This document shows, piece by piece, positions 33,771-46,300 of a DNA stretch of 64,000 bases (positions within the stretch are counted from its first letter, which is position 1; the number at the start of each line of letters is the position of its first letter). The notes beneath the pieces are model-generated. The model did not search any database and was not told where the DNA came from. It was given only the letters and a program-made list of their open reading frames with translations. The position numbers and the translations under genes are program-made. This DNA comes from Abelmoschus esculentus. Taxonomy: Eukaryota > Streptophyta > Magnoliopsida > Malvales > Malvaceae. The stretch is from positions 5,638,936 to 5,702,935 of the forward strand of contig JAUCBN010000017.1 in the NCBI GenBank assembly GCA_035048815.1, in the 5' to 3' direction.

Positions 33771-36700
33771 GAAAATTTGAGATTAATATGTATAATTATG
33801 TTCAAAAGACCATAATTAACAATTTGAACACATAAAATTTGATTTAATAACTTTTAGTTGTCGTTTTGTTGCGATTAAAACGTGCATGTCTAAATGACTT
33901 TATTGAGAATTTGTTCGAATTTTAACTGTGTAAAAAGCTTAAAATTTAAGATTAATCTGTATAATTATGTTCAAAAGCCCATAATTAACAATTTGAACTC
34001 ATAAAATTTAATTTAATAACTTTTTGTTGTTGTTTTGTTGCGATAAAAATGTGTCTGTCTAAATGACCTTTATTGTGAATCAGTTCGAATTTTAACCGAG
34101 TAAAAAGCTAAAAATTTGAGATTAATCTTATAATTATGTTCAAAAGCCCATAATTAACAATTTGAAATCATAAAATCTGATTTAATAACTTTTGATTGTC
34201 ATTTTATTGGGATTAAAACGTGCGTGTTTAAATGACCTTTATTGAGAAATAGTTCGAATTTTAACCGAGTAAAAAGCTGAAAATTTTAGAATAATCTGTA
34301 TAATTATGTTCAAAAGCCCATAATAAACAATTTGAACTCATAAAATTTGATTTAATAACTTTTTATTATCGTTTTTTTGCTATTAAAACGTGCATGTTTA
34401 AATGACCTTTATTGAGAATCAGTTCGAATTTTAACCGAGTAAAAAGGTGAAAATTTTAGATTAATCTGTATAATTATGTTCAAAAGCCCATAATTAACAA
34501 TTTGAACTCATAAAATTTGATTTAATAACTTTTTATTGTCGTTTTTTTGCTATTAAAACGTGCATGTCTAAAAGACCTTTATTGAGAAGCAGTTCGTATT
34601 TTAACCGAGTAAAAAGCTAAAAATTTTAGACTAATCTATATAATTATGTTCAAAAGCCCATAATTAATAATTTGAACTCATAAAATTTGATTTAATAACT
34701 TTTGGTTCTCGTTTTGTTGCGATTAAAACGTGCATGTCTAAATGATCTTTATTGAGAATCCGTTCGAATTTTAACCGAGTAAAAAGATGAAAATTTGAGA
34801 TTAATCTGTATAATTATGTTCAGAAGCCCATAAATAACAATTTGAACTCATTAAATTTGATTTAATAACTTTTGTTGGTCGTTTTGTTGCGATTAAAACG
34901 TGCATCTTTAAATGACATTTATTGAGAATTAGTTCGAATTTTAACTGAGTAAAAAGCTGAAAATTTTAGATTAATCTTATAATTATATTCAAAAGCACAT
35001 AATTAACAATTTGAAATCATAAAATTTGATTTAATAACTTTTGGTTGTCATTTTGTTGCGATTAAAACGTGCATGTATAAATCACCTTTATTGAGAATCA
35101 GTTCGAATTTTAACCGAGTAAAAAGATGAAAATTTTAGATTAATCTGTATAATTATGTTCAAAAGCCCATAATTAACAATTTGAACTCATAAATTTTGAT
35201 TTAATAACTTTTGGTTGTCTTTTAGTTACGATTAAAACGTGTCTGTCTAAATGACCTTTATAGAGAATCAGTTCGAATTTTAACCGAGTAAAACGCTGAA
35301 CTTTTGCGATTAATCTGTATAATTATGTTCAAAAGCCCATAATTAACAATTTGAACTCATAAAATTTGATTTAATAACTTTTGGTTGTCTTTTAGTTACG
35401 ATTAAAACGTGTCTGTCTAAATGACATTTATTGTGAATCAGTTCAAATTTTAACCGAGTAAAACGCTGAAATTTTGCGATTAATCTGTATAATTATGTTC
35501 AAAAGCCCATAATTAACAATTTGAACTCATAAAATTTGATTTAATAAGTTTTGGTTGTCGTTTTTTTGCGATTAAAACGTGCATGTCTAAATGACCTTTA
35601 TTGAGAATCAGTTCGAATTTTAACCGAGTAAAAAGCTAAAAATTTGAGATTAATCTGTATAATTATGTTCAAAAGCCCATAATTAATAATTTTAACTCAT
35701 AAAATTTGATTTAATAACTTTTGGTTGTCGTTTTTTTGCGATTAAAACGTGCATGTCTAAATGACCTTTATTGAGAATCAGTTCGAATTTTAACCGAGTA
35801 AAAAGCTAAAAATTTGAGATTAATCTGTATAATTATGTTCAAAAGCCCATAATTAACAATTTTAACTCATAAAATTTGATTTAATAACTTTTGGTTGTTA
35901 TTTTTTTGCGATTAAAACAGGCATGTCTAAATAACCTTTATTGAGAATGATTTCGAATTTTAACCGAGTAAAAAGCTGAAAATTTGAGATTAATATGTAT
36001 AATTATGTTCAAAAAACCATAATAAACAATTTGAACTCATTAAATTTGATTTAATAACTTTTGGTTGTCGTTTTGTTGCGATTAAAACGTCCATGTCTAA
36101 ATGAACTTTATTGAGAATCAGTTCGAATTTTAACCGAGTAAAAAGCTAAAAATTTGATATTAATCTGTATAATTATGTTCAAAATCCTATAATTAACTAT
36201 TTGAACTCATAAAATTTTATTAAATAACTTTTGGTTTTCTTTTTTATTTTGATTAAAACGTGCATGTCTAAAGGGACTATATAGCGAATTCGTTCGAATT
36301 TTAACCGAGTAAAAAGCTGAAAATTTGAGATTAATATGTATAATTATGTTCAAAAGCCCATAATTAACTATTTGAACTCATAAAATTTGATTTAATAACT
36401 TTTGGTTTTCTTTTTTTTTTGATTAAAACGTGCCAGTCTATAGGGGCTTTATAGCGAATCCGTTCGAATTTTAATCGAGTAAAAAGCTGAAAATTTGAGA
36501 TTAATCTTATAATTATGTTCAAAAGCCCATAATTAACAATTTGAAATCATAAAATCTGATTTAATAACTTTTGGTTGTCATTTTATTGCGATTAAAACGT
36601 GCATGTCTAAATGACCTTTATTGAGAATCAGTTTGAATTTTAACCGAGTAAAAAGCTGAAAATTTGAGATTAATATGTATAATTATGTTCAAAAGACCAT

Positions 36701-37230
36701 AATTAACAATTTGAACTCATTAAATTTGATTTAATAACTTTTGGTTGTCGTTTTGTTGCGATTAAAACGTGAATGTCTAAATGAACTTTATTGAGAATCA
36801 CTTCGAATTTTAACCGAGTAAAAAGCTAAAAATTTGAGATTAATCTGTATAATTATGTTCAAAAGCCTATAATTAACTATTTGAACTCATAAAATTTGAT
36901 TTAATAACTTTTGGTTTTCTTTTTTATTTTGATTAAAACGTGCATGTCTAAAGGGGCTTTATAGCGAATCCGTTCGAATTTTAACCGAGTAAAAAGCTGA
37001 AAATTTGAGATTAATATGTATAATTATGTTCAAAAGCCCATAATTAACAATTTGAACTCATTAAATTTGATTTAATAACTTTTGGTTGTCGTTTTGTTGC
37101 GATTAAAACGTGCATGTCTAAATGACCTTTATTGAGAATCAGTTTGAATTTTAACCGAGTAAAAAGCTGAAAATTTTAGATTAATCTGTATAATGATGTT
37201 TAAAAGCCCATAATTAAAAATTTGAACTCA
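33230..37230 (+). repeat. 4,031-bp duplication, first copy
   Basis: Contains the end of a HOR tract, the 48-bp-deleted monomer, about 17 diverged monomers (33,800-36,650) and a short HOR piece. Landmarks repeat at +4,031: 33,750 to 37,781; CTTTTAGTTG at 33,851 to 37,882; TTTTAACTCA at 35,860 to 39,891; AAGACCA at about 36,680 to 40,711. I noticed a single change in the diverged part (CTGTATAATT at about 35,827, CTGTTTAATT at about 39,858). Two special units have GTTGTCTTTTAGTTACG (about 35,215 and 35,390). Confidence 0.92.
33666..33796 (+). repeat. Monomer with 48-bp internal deletion, first copy
   Basis: GTTGCGATTAA passes straight into CCGAGTAAAAAG at about 33,745-33,760, so the CGTGCATG...GAATTTT segment is missing and the unit is about 122 bp. 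TTAA stands at both original ends (GATTAA and TTTTAA), a four-base microhomology that suggests end joining or slippage. It marks the exact border between young HOR and the diverged tract to the right. The same lesion is at 37,781. Confidence 0.9.
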
Positions 37231-37795
37231 TAAAATTTGATTTAATAACTTTTGGTTGTCGTTTTTTTGCGATTAAAACGGGCATGTCTAAATAACCTTT
37301 ATTGAGAATGATTTCGAATTTTAACCGAGTAAAAAGCTGAAAATTTGAGATTAATATGTATAATTATGTTCAAAAGACCATAATTAACAATTTGAACTCA
37401 TTAAATTTGATTTAATAACTTTTGGTTGTCGTTTTGTTGCGATTAAAACGTGCATGTCTAAATGAACTTTATTGAGAATCAGTTCGAATTTTAACCGAGT
37501 AAAAAGCTAAAAATTTGAGATTAATCTGTATAATTATGTTCAAAAGCCTATAATTAACTATTTGAACTCATAAAATTTGATTTAATAACTTTTGGTTTTC
37601 TTTTTTATTTTGATTAAAACGTGCATGTCTAAAGGGGCTTTATAGCGAATCCGTTCGAATTTTAACCGAGTAAAAAGCTGAAAATTTGAGATTAATATGT
37701 ATAATTATGTTCAAAAGCCCATAATTAACAATTTGAACTCATTAAATTTGATTTAATAACTTTTGGTTGTCGTTTTGTTGCGATTAACCGAGTAA
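36660..37795 (+). repeat. Short HOR piece, two B units
   Basis: A, B, C, D-like, A, B and C units with B anchors at about 36,950 and 37,632. The D-like unit at about 37,205 is a hybrid, with AATTAAAAATTTGAACTCAT in front of a D body. The piece ends in the second copy of the 48-bp-deleted monomer. Confidence 0.82.
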
Positions 37796-40700
37796 AAAGC
37801 TGAAAATTTGAGATTAATATGTATAATTATGTTCAAAAGACCATAATTAACAATTTGAACACATAAAATTTGATTTAATAACTTTTAGTTGTCGTTTTGT
37901 TGCGATTAAAACGTGCATGTCTAAATGACTTTATTGAGAATTTGTTCGAATTTTAACTGTGTAAAAAGCTTAAAATTTAAGATTAATCTGTATAATTATG
38001 TTCAAAAGCCCATAATTAACAATTTGAACTCATAAAATTTAATTTAATAACTTTTTGTTGTTGTTTTGTTGCGATAAAAATGTGTCTGTCTAAATGACCT
38101 TTATTGTGAATCAGTTCGAATTTTAACCGAGTAAAAAGCTAAAAATTTGAGATTAATCTTATAATTATGTTCAAAAGCCCATAATTAACAATTTGAAATC
38201 ATAAAATCTGATTTAATAACTTTTGATTGTCATTTTATTGGGATTAAAACGTGCGTGTTTAAATGACCTTTATTGAGAAATAGTTCGAATTTTAACCGAG
38301 TAAAAAGCTGAAAATTTTAGAATAATCTGTATAATTATGTTCAAAAGCCCATAATAAACAATTTGAACTCATAAAATTTGATTTAATAACTTTTTATTAT
38401 CGTTTTTTTGCTATTAAAACGTGCATGTTTAAATGACCTTTATTGAGAATCAGTTCGAATTTTAACCGAGTAAAAAGGTGAAAATTTTAGATTAATCTGT
38501 ATAATTATGTTCAAAAGCCCATAATTAACAATTTGAACTCATAAAATTTGATTTAATAACTTTTTATTGTCGTTTTTTTGCTATTAAAACGTGCATGTCT
38601 AAAAGACCTTTATTGAGAAGCAGTTCGTATTTTAACCGAGTAAAAAGCTAAAAATTTTAGACTAATCTATATAATTATGTTCAAAAGCCCATAATTAATA
38701 ATTTGAACTCATAAAATTTGATTTAATAACTTTTGGTTCTCGTTTTGTTGCGATTAAAACGTGCATGTCTAAATGATCTTTATTGAGAATCCGTTCGAAT
38801 TTTAACCGAGTAAAAAGATGAAAATTTGAGATTAATCTGTATAATTATGTTCAGAAGCCCATAAATAACAATTTGAACTCATTAAATTTGATTTAATAAC
38901 TTTTGTTGGTCGTTTTGTTGCGATTAAAACGTGCATCTTTAAATGACATTTATTGAGAATTAGTTCGAATTTTAACTGAGTAAAAAGCTGAAAATTTTAG
39001 ATTAATCTTATAATTATATTCAAAAGCACATAATTAACAATTTGAAATCATAAAATTTGATTTAATAACTTTTGGTTGTCATTTTGTTGCGATTAAAACG
39101 TGCATGTATAAATCACCTTTATTGAGAATCAGTTCGAATTTTAACCGAGTAAAAAGATGAAAATTTTAGATTAATCTGTATAATTATGTTCAAAAGCCCA
39201 TAATTAACAATTTGAACTCATAAATTTTGATTTAATAACTTTTGGTTGTCTTTTAGTTACGATTAAAACGTGTCTGTCTAAATGACCTTTATAGAGAATC
39301 AGTTCGAATTTTAACCGAGTAAAACGCTGAACTTTTGCGATTAATCTGTATAATTATGTTCAAAAGCCCATAATTAACAATTTGAACTCATAAAATTTGA
39401 TTTAATAACTTTTGGTTGTCTTTTAGTTACGATTAAAACGTGTCTGTCTAAATGACATTTATTGTGAATCAGTTCAAATTTTAACCGAGTAAAACGCTGA
39501 AATTTTGCGATTAATCTGTATAATTATGTTCAAAAGCCCATAATTAACAATTTGAACTCATAAAATTTGATTTAATAAGTTTTGGTTGTCGTTTTTTTGC
39601 GATTAAAACGTGCATGTCTAAATGACCTTTATTGAGAATCAGTTCGAATTTTAACCGAGTAAAAAGCTAAAAATTTGAGATTAATCTGTATAATTATGTT
39701 CAAAAGCCCATAATTAATAATTTTAACTCATAAAATTTGATTTAATAACTTTTGGTTGTCGTTTTTTTGCGATTAAAACGTGCATGTCTAAATGACCTTT
39801 ATTGAGAATCAGTTCGAATTTTAACCGAGTAAAAAGCTAAAAATTTGAGATTAATCTGTTTAATTATGTTCAAAAGCCCATAATTAACAATTTTAACTCA
39901 TAAAATTTGATTTAATAACTTTTGGTTGTTATTTTTTTGCGATTAAAACAGGCATGTCTAAATAACCTTTATTGAGAATGATTTCGAATTTTAACCGAGT
40001 AAAAAGCTGAAAATTTGAGATTAATATGTATAATTATGTTCAAAAAACCATAATAAACAATTTGAACTCATTAAATTTGATTTAATAACTTTTGGTTGTC
40101 GTTTTGTTGCGATTAAAACGTCCATGTCTAAATGAACTTTATTGAGAATCAGTTCGAATTTTAACCGAGTAAAAAGCTAAAAATTTGATATTAATCTGTA
40201 TAATTATGTTCAAAATCCTATAATTAACTATTTGAACTCATAAAATTTTATTAAATAACTTTTGGTTTTCTTTTTTATTTTGATTAAAACGTGCATGTCT
40301 AAAGGGACTATATAGCGAATTCGTTCGAATTTTAACCGAGTAAAAAGCTGAAAATTTGAGATTAATATGTATAATTATGTTCAAAAGCCCATAATTAACT
40401 ATTTGAACTCATAAAATTTGATTTAATAACTTTTGGTTTTCTTTTTTTTTTGATTAAAACGTGCCAGTCTATAGGGGCTTTATAGCGAATCCGTTCGAAT
40501 TTTAATCGAGTAAAAAGCTGAAAATTTGAGATTAATCTTATAATTATGTTCAAAAGCCCATAATTAACAATTTGAAATCATAAAATCTGATTTAATAACT
40601 TTTGGTTGTCATTTTATTGCGATTAAAACGTGCATGTCTAAATGACCTTTATTGAGAATCAGTTTGAATTTTAACCGAGTAAAAAGCTGAAAATTTGAGA

Positions 40701-41230
40701 TTAATATGTATAATTATGTTCAAAAGACCATAATTAACAATTTGAACTCATTAAATTTGATTTAATAACTTTTGGTTGTCGTTTTGTTGCGATTAAAACG
40801 TGAATGTCTAAATGAACTTTATTGAGAATCACTTCGAATTTTAACCGAGTAAAAAGCTAAAAATTTGAGATTAATCTGTATAATTATGTTCAAAAGCCTA
40901 TAATTAACTATTTGAACTCATAAAATTTGATTTAATAACTTTTGGTTTTCTTTTTTATTTTGATTAAAACGTGCATGTCTAAAGGGGCTTTATAGCGAAT
41001 CCGTTCGAATTTTAACCGAGTAAAAAGCTGAAAATTTGAGATTAATATGTATAATTATGTTCAAAAGCCCATAATTAACAATTTGAACTCATTAAATTTG
41101 ATTTAATAACTTTTGGTTGTCGTTTTGTTGCGATTAAAACGTGCATGTCTAAATGACCTTTATTGAGAATTAGTTTGAATTTTAACCGAGTAAAAAGCTG
41201 AAAATTTTAGATTAATCTGTATAATGATGT
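37261..41230 (+). repeat. 4,031-bp duplication, second copy
   Basis: Near-identical to 33,230-37,230. Identity continues to about 41,160, then breaks at CATTAGTTTG and AAGTCCATAATTAAC with GATCTC (about 41,240), where the first copy has AAGCCCATAATTAAAAATTTGAAC. The pair is either a very young tandem duplication or an assembly artefact. Confidence 0.9.
37705..37827 (+). repeat. Monomer with 48-bp internal deletion, second copy
   Basis: The same CGATTAACCGAG junction as at 33,750, located at 37,781. Because the lesion is otherwise absent, it shows that the two 4-kb blocks share one ancestor. Confidence 0.9.
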
Positions 41231-42720
41231 TTAAAAGTCCATAATTAACAATTTGATCTCATAAAATTTGATTTAATAACTTTTGGTTGTCGTTTTTTTG
41301 CGATTAAAACGGGCATGTCTAAATAACCTTTATTGAGAATGATTTCGAATTTTAACCGAGTAAAAAGCTGAAAATTTGAGATTAATATGTATAATTATGT
41401 TCAAAAGACCATAATTAACAATTTGAACTCATTAAATTTGATTTAATAACTTTTGGTTGTCGTTTTGTTGCGATTAAAACGTGCATGTCTAAATGAACTT
41501 TATTGAGAATCACTTCGAATTTTAACCGAGTAAAAAGCTAAAAATTTGAGATTAATCTGTATAATTATATTCAAAAGCCTATAATTAACTATTTGAACTC
41601 ATAAAATTTGATTTAATAACTTTTGGTTTTCTTTTTTATTTTGATTAAAACGTGCATGTCTAAAGGGGCTTTATAGCGAATCCGTTCGAATTTTAACCGA
41701 GTAAAAAGCTGAGAATTTGAGATTAATATGTATAATTATGTTCAAAAGCCCATAATTAACAATTTGAACTCATTAAATTTGATTTAATAACTTTTGGTTG
41801 TCGTTTTGTTGCGATTAAAACGTGCATGTCTAAATGACCTTTATTGAGAATCAGTTTGAATTTTAACCGAGTAAAAAGCTGAAAATTTTAGATTAATCTG
41901 TATAATGATGTTTAAAAGCCCATAATTAACAATTTGATCTCATAAAATTTGATTTAATAACTTTTGGTTGTCGTTTTTTTGCGATTAAAACGGGCATGTC
42001 TAAATAACCTTTATTGAGAATGATTTCGAATTTTAACCGAGTAAAATGCTGAAAATTTGAGATTAATATGTATAATTATGTTCAAAAGACCATAATTAAC
42101 AATTTGAACTCATTAAATTTGATTTAATAACTTTTGGTTGTCGTTTTGTTGCGATTAAAACGTGCATGTCTAAATGAACTTTATTGAGAATCAGTTCAAA
42201 TTTTAACCGAGTAAAAAGCTAAAAATTTGAGATTAATCTGTATAATTATGTTCAAAAGCCTATAATTAACTATTTGAACTCATAAAATTTGATTTAATAA
42301 CTTTTGGTTTTCTTTTTTATTTTGATTAAAACGTGCATGTCTAAAGGGGCTTTATAGCGAATCCGTTCGAATTTTAACCGAGTAAAAAGCTGAAAATTTG
42401 AGATTAATATGTATAATTATGTTCAAAAGCCCATAATTAACAATTTGAACTCATTAAATTTGATTTAATAACTTTTGGTTGTCGTTTTGTTGCGATTAAA
42501 ACGTGCATGTCTAAATGACCTTTATTGAGAATCAGTTTGAATTTTAACCGAGTAAAAAGCTAAAAATTTTAGATTAATCTGTATAATGATGTTTAAAAGC
42601 CCATAATTAACAATTTGATCTCATAAAATTTGATTTAATAACTTTTGGTTGTCGTTTTTTTGCGATTAAAACGGGCATGTCTAAATAACCTTTATTGAGA
42701 ATAATTTCAAATTTTAACCA
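40700..42720 (+). repeat. HOR tract, regular 4-mers
   Basis: B anchors at about 40,982, 41,662 and 42,345 give steps of about 681 bp, so here the simple A-B-C-D unit dominates. Small marks are AAGCTGAGAATTTG (about 41,710), AAAATGCTG (about 42,045) and TCAGTTCAAATTTT in an A unit (about 42,192). At about 42,700 the last D unit decays (ATAATTTCAAATTTTAACCAAG, GATATTATTTTG) into diverged monomers. Confidence 0.85.
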
Positions 42721-43290
42721 AGTAAAAAGCTGAAAATTTGATATTATTTTGTATAATTATGTTCAAAAGACCATAATTAACAATTTGAACTCATTAAATT
42801 TGATTTAGTACCTTTTGGTTGTCGTTTTGTTGCGAGTAAAATGTGCATGTCTAAATGACCTTTATTGAGAATCAGTTCGAATTTTAAAGGAGTAAAAAGC
42901 TGAAAATTTTAGATTAATCAGTATAATTATGTTCTAAAGCTCATAATTAACAATTTGAGCTCATAAAATTTGATTTAATAACTTTTTGTTGTCGTTTTGT
43001 TGCTATTAAAACGTGTCTGTCTAAATGATATTTATTGTGAATCAGTTTAAATTTTAACCGAGTAAAAAGCTGAAAATTTGAGATTAATCTGTATAATTAT
43101 GTTCAAAAGCCCATAATTAACAATTTGAACACATAAAATTTGATTTAATAACTTTTGGTTGTCGTTTTGTTGCGATTAAAACGTGCTTGTCTAAATGACC
43201 TTTATTGTGAATCAGTTCAAATTTTAACCTAGTAAAAAGCTTAAAATTTGAGATTAATCTGTATAATTACGTTCAAAAGCCCATAGTTAA
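42720..43290 (+). repeat. Diverged monomers of the right-edge type
   Basis: Three to four units not found in the duplicated blocks. One has GTTGCGAGTAAAATGTGC and TTTTAAAGGAG, one has TTGCTATTAAAACGTGTCTG and GATATTTATTGTG, and one has AACCTAG and AATTACG. Their GTGCTTG/GTGTCTG and TTATTGTGAATCAG variants resemble monomers at 60-64 kb, which suggests an older layer. Confidence 0.75.
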
Positions 43291-46200
43291 CAATTTGAAC
43301 ACATAAAATTTGATTTAATAACTTTTAGTTGTCGTTTTGTTGCGATTAAAACGTGCATGTCTAAATGACTTTATTGAGAATTTGTTCGAATTTTAACTGT
43401 GTAAAAAGCTTAAAATTTAAGATTAATCTGTATAATTATGTTCAAAAGCCCATAATTAACAATTTGAACTCATAAAATTTAATTTAATAACTTTTTGTTG
43501 TTGTTTTGTTGCGATAAAAATGTGTCTGTCTAAATGACCTTTATTGTGAATCAGTTCGAATTTTAACCGAGTAAAAAGCTAAAAATTTGAGATTAATCTT
43601 ATAATTATGTTCAAAAGCCCATAATTAACAATTTGAAATCATAAAATCTGATTTAATAACTTTTGATTGTCATTTTATTGGGATTAAAACGTGCGTGTTT
43701 AAATGACCTTTATTGAGAAATAGTTCGAATTTTAACCGAGTAAAAAGCTGAAAATTTTAGAATAATCTGTATAATTATGTTCAAAAGCCCATAATAAACA
43801 ATTTGAACTCATAAAATTTGATTTAATAACTTTTTATTATCGTTTTTTTGCTATTAAAACGTGCATGTTTAAATGACCTTTATTGAGAATCAGTTCGAAT
43901 TTTAACCGAGTAAAAAGGTGAAAATTTTAGATTAATCTGTATAATTATGTTCAAAAGCCCATAATTAACAATTTGAACTCATAAAATTTGATTTAATAAC
44001 TTTTTATTGTCGTTTTTTTGCTATTAAAACGTGCATGTCTAAAAGACCTTTATTGAGAAGCAGTTCGTATTTTAACCGAGTAAAAAGCTAAAAATTTTAG
44101 ACTAATCTATATAATTATGTTCAAAAGCCCATAATTAATAATTTGAACTCATAAAATTTGATTTAATAACTTTTGGTTCTCGTTTTGTTGCGATTAAAAC
44201 GTGCATGTCTAAATGATCTTTATTGAGAATCCGTTCGAATTTTAACCGAGTAAAAAGATGAAAATTTGAGATTAATCTGTATAATTATGTTCAGAAGCCC
44301 ATAAATAACAATTTGAACTCATTAAATTTGATTTAATAACTTTTGTTGGTCGTTTTGTTGCGATTAAAACGTGCATCTTTAAATGACATTTATTGAGAAT
44401 TAGTTCGAATTTTAACTGAGTAAAAAGCTGAAAATTTTAGATTAATCTTATAATTATATTCAAAAGCACATAATTAACAATTTGAAATCATAAAATTTGA
44501 TTTAATAACTTTTGGTTGTCATTTTGTTGCGATTAAAACGTGCATGTATAAATCACCTTTATTGAGAATCAGTTCGAATTTTAACCGAGTAAAAAGATGA
44601 AAATTTTAGATTAATCTGTATAATTATGTTCAAAAGCCCATAATTAACAATTTGAACTCATAAATTTTGATTTAATAACTTTTGGTTGTCTTTTAGTTAC
44701 GATTAAAACGTGTCTGTCTAAATGACCTTTATAGAGAATCAGTTCGAATTTTAACCGAGTAAAACGCTGAAATTTTGCGATTAATCTGTATAATTATGTT
44801 CAAAATCCCATAATTAACAATTTGAACTCATAAAATTTGATTTAATAACTTTTGGTTGTCTTTTAGTTACGATTAAAACGTGTCTGTCTAAATGACATTT
44901 ATTGTGAATCAGTTCAAATTTTAACCGAGTAAAACGCTGAAATTTTGCGATTAATCTGTATAATTATGTTCAAAAGCCCATAATTAACAATTTGAACTCA
45001 TAAATTTTGATTTAATAACTTTTGGTTGTCTTTTAGTTACGATTAAAACGTGTCTGTCTAAATGACCTTTATAGAGAATCAGTTCGAATTTTAACCGAGT
45101 AAAACGCTGAAATTTTGCGATTAATCTGTATAATTATGTTCAAAAGCCCATAATTAACAATTTGAACTCATAAAATTTGATTTAATAACTTTTGGTTGTC
45201 TTTTAGTTACGATTAAAACGTGTCTGTCTAAATGACATTTATTGTGAATCAGTTCAAATTTTAACCGAGTAAAACGCTGAAATTTTGCGATTAATCTGTA
45301 TAATTATGTTCAAAAGCCCATAATTAACAATTTGAACTCATAAAATTTGATTTAATAACTTTTGGTTGTCGTTTTTTTGCGATTAAAACGTGCATGTCTA
45401 AATGACCTTTATTGAGAATCAGTTCGAATTTTAACCGAGTAAAAAGCTAAAAATTTGAGATTAATCTGTATAATTATGTTCAAAAGCCCATAATTAACAA
45501 TTTTAACTCATAAAATTTGATTTAATAACTTTTGGTTGTTATTTTTTTGCGATTAAAACAGGCATGTCTAAATAACCTTTATTGAGAATGATTTCGAATT
45601 TTAACCGAGTAAAAAGCTGAAAATTTGAGATTAATATGTATAATTATGTTCAAAAAACCATAATAAACAATTTGAACTCATTAAATTTGATTTAATAACT
45701 TTTGGTTGTCGTTTTGTTGCGATTAAAACGTCCATGTCTAAATGAACTTTATTGAGAATCAGTTCGAATTTTAACCGAGTAAAAAGCTAAAAATTTGATA
45801 TTAATCTGTATAATTATGTTCAAAATCCTATAATTAACTATTTGAACTCATAAAATTTTATTAAATAACTTTTGGTTTTCTTTTTTATTTTGATTAAAAC
45901 GTGCATGTCTAAAGGGACTATATAGCGAATCCGTTCGAATTTTAACCGAGTAAAAAGCTGAAAATTTGAGATTAATATGTATAATTATGTTCAAAAGCCC
46001 ATAATTAACTATTTGAACTCATAAAATTTGATTTAATAACTTTTGGTTTTCTTTTTTTTTTTATTAAAACGTGCCAGTCTATAGGGGCTTTATAGCGAAT
46101 CCGTTCGAATTTTAATCGAGTAAAAAGCTGAAAAATTGAGATTAATCTTATAATTATGTTCAAAAGCCCATAATTAACAATTTGAAATCATAAAATCTGA

Positions 46201-46300
46201 TTTAATAACTTTTGGTTGTCATTTTATTGCGATTAAAACGTGCATGTCTAAATGACCTTTATTGAGAATCAGTTCGAATTTAAACCGAGTAAAAAACTGA
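43291..46300 (+). repeat. Third copy of the diverged block of the 4,031-bp unit
   Basis: Matches 33,820-36,650 and 37,851-40,680. CTTTTAGTTG is at 43,322, 5,440 bp (32 monomers) after its second-copy partner at 37,882. TTTTAACTCA is at 45,501, 5,610 bp after 39,891, so a net one monomer was gained. This copy lacks the 48-bp-deleted monomer at its left edge, where an intact CATAGTTAAC unit stands. It has four GTTGTCTTTTAGTTACG units where the others have two, and one GTCGTTTTTTTGCG unit where they have two. Confidence 0.88.
44634..45313 (+). repeat. 340-bp dimer duplicated in tandem
   Basis: Two units, one with TAAATTTTGATTT and TATAGAG and the other with TAAAATTTGATTT and ATTGTGAATC, both with GTCTTTTAGTTACG and AAAACGCTGAAATTTTGCG, appear twice in a row (44,634-44,973 and 44,974-45,313). 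The only change I see is CAAAATCCCA (about 44,801) against CAAAAGCCCA. The other two block copies have this dimer once, so the expansion is specific to this copy. Confidence 0.87.
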
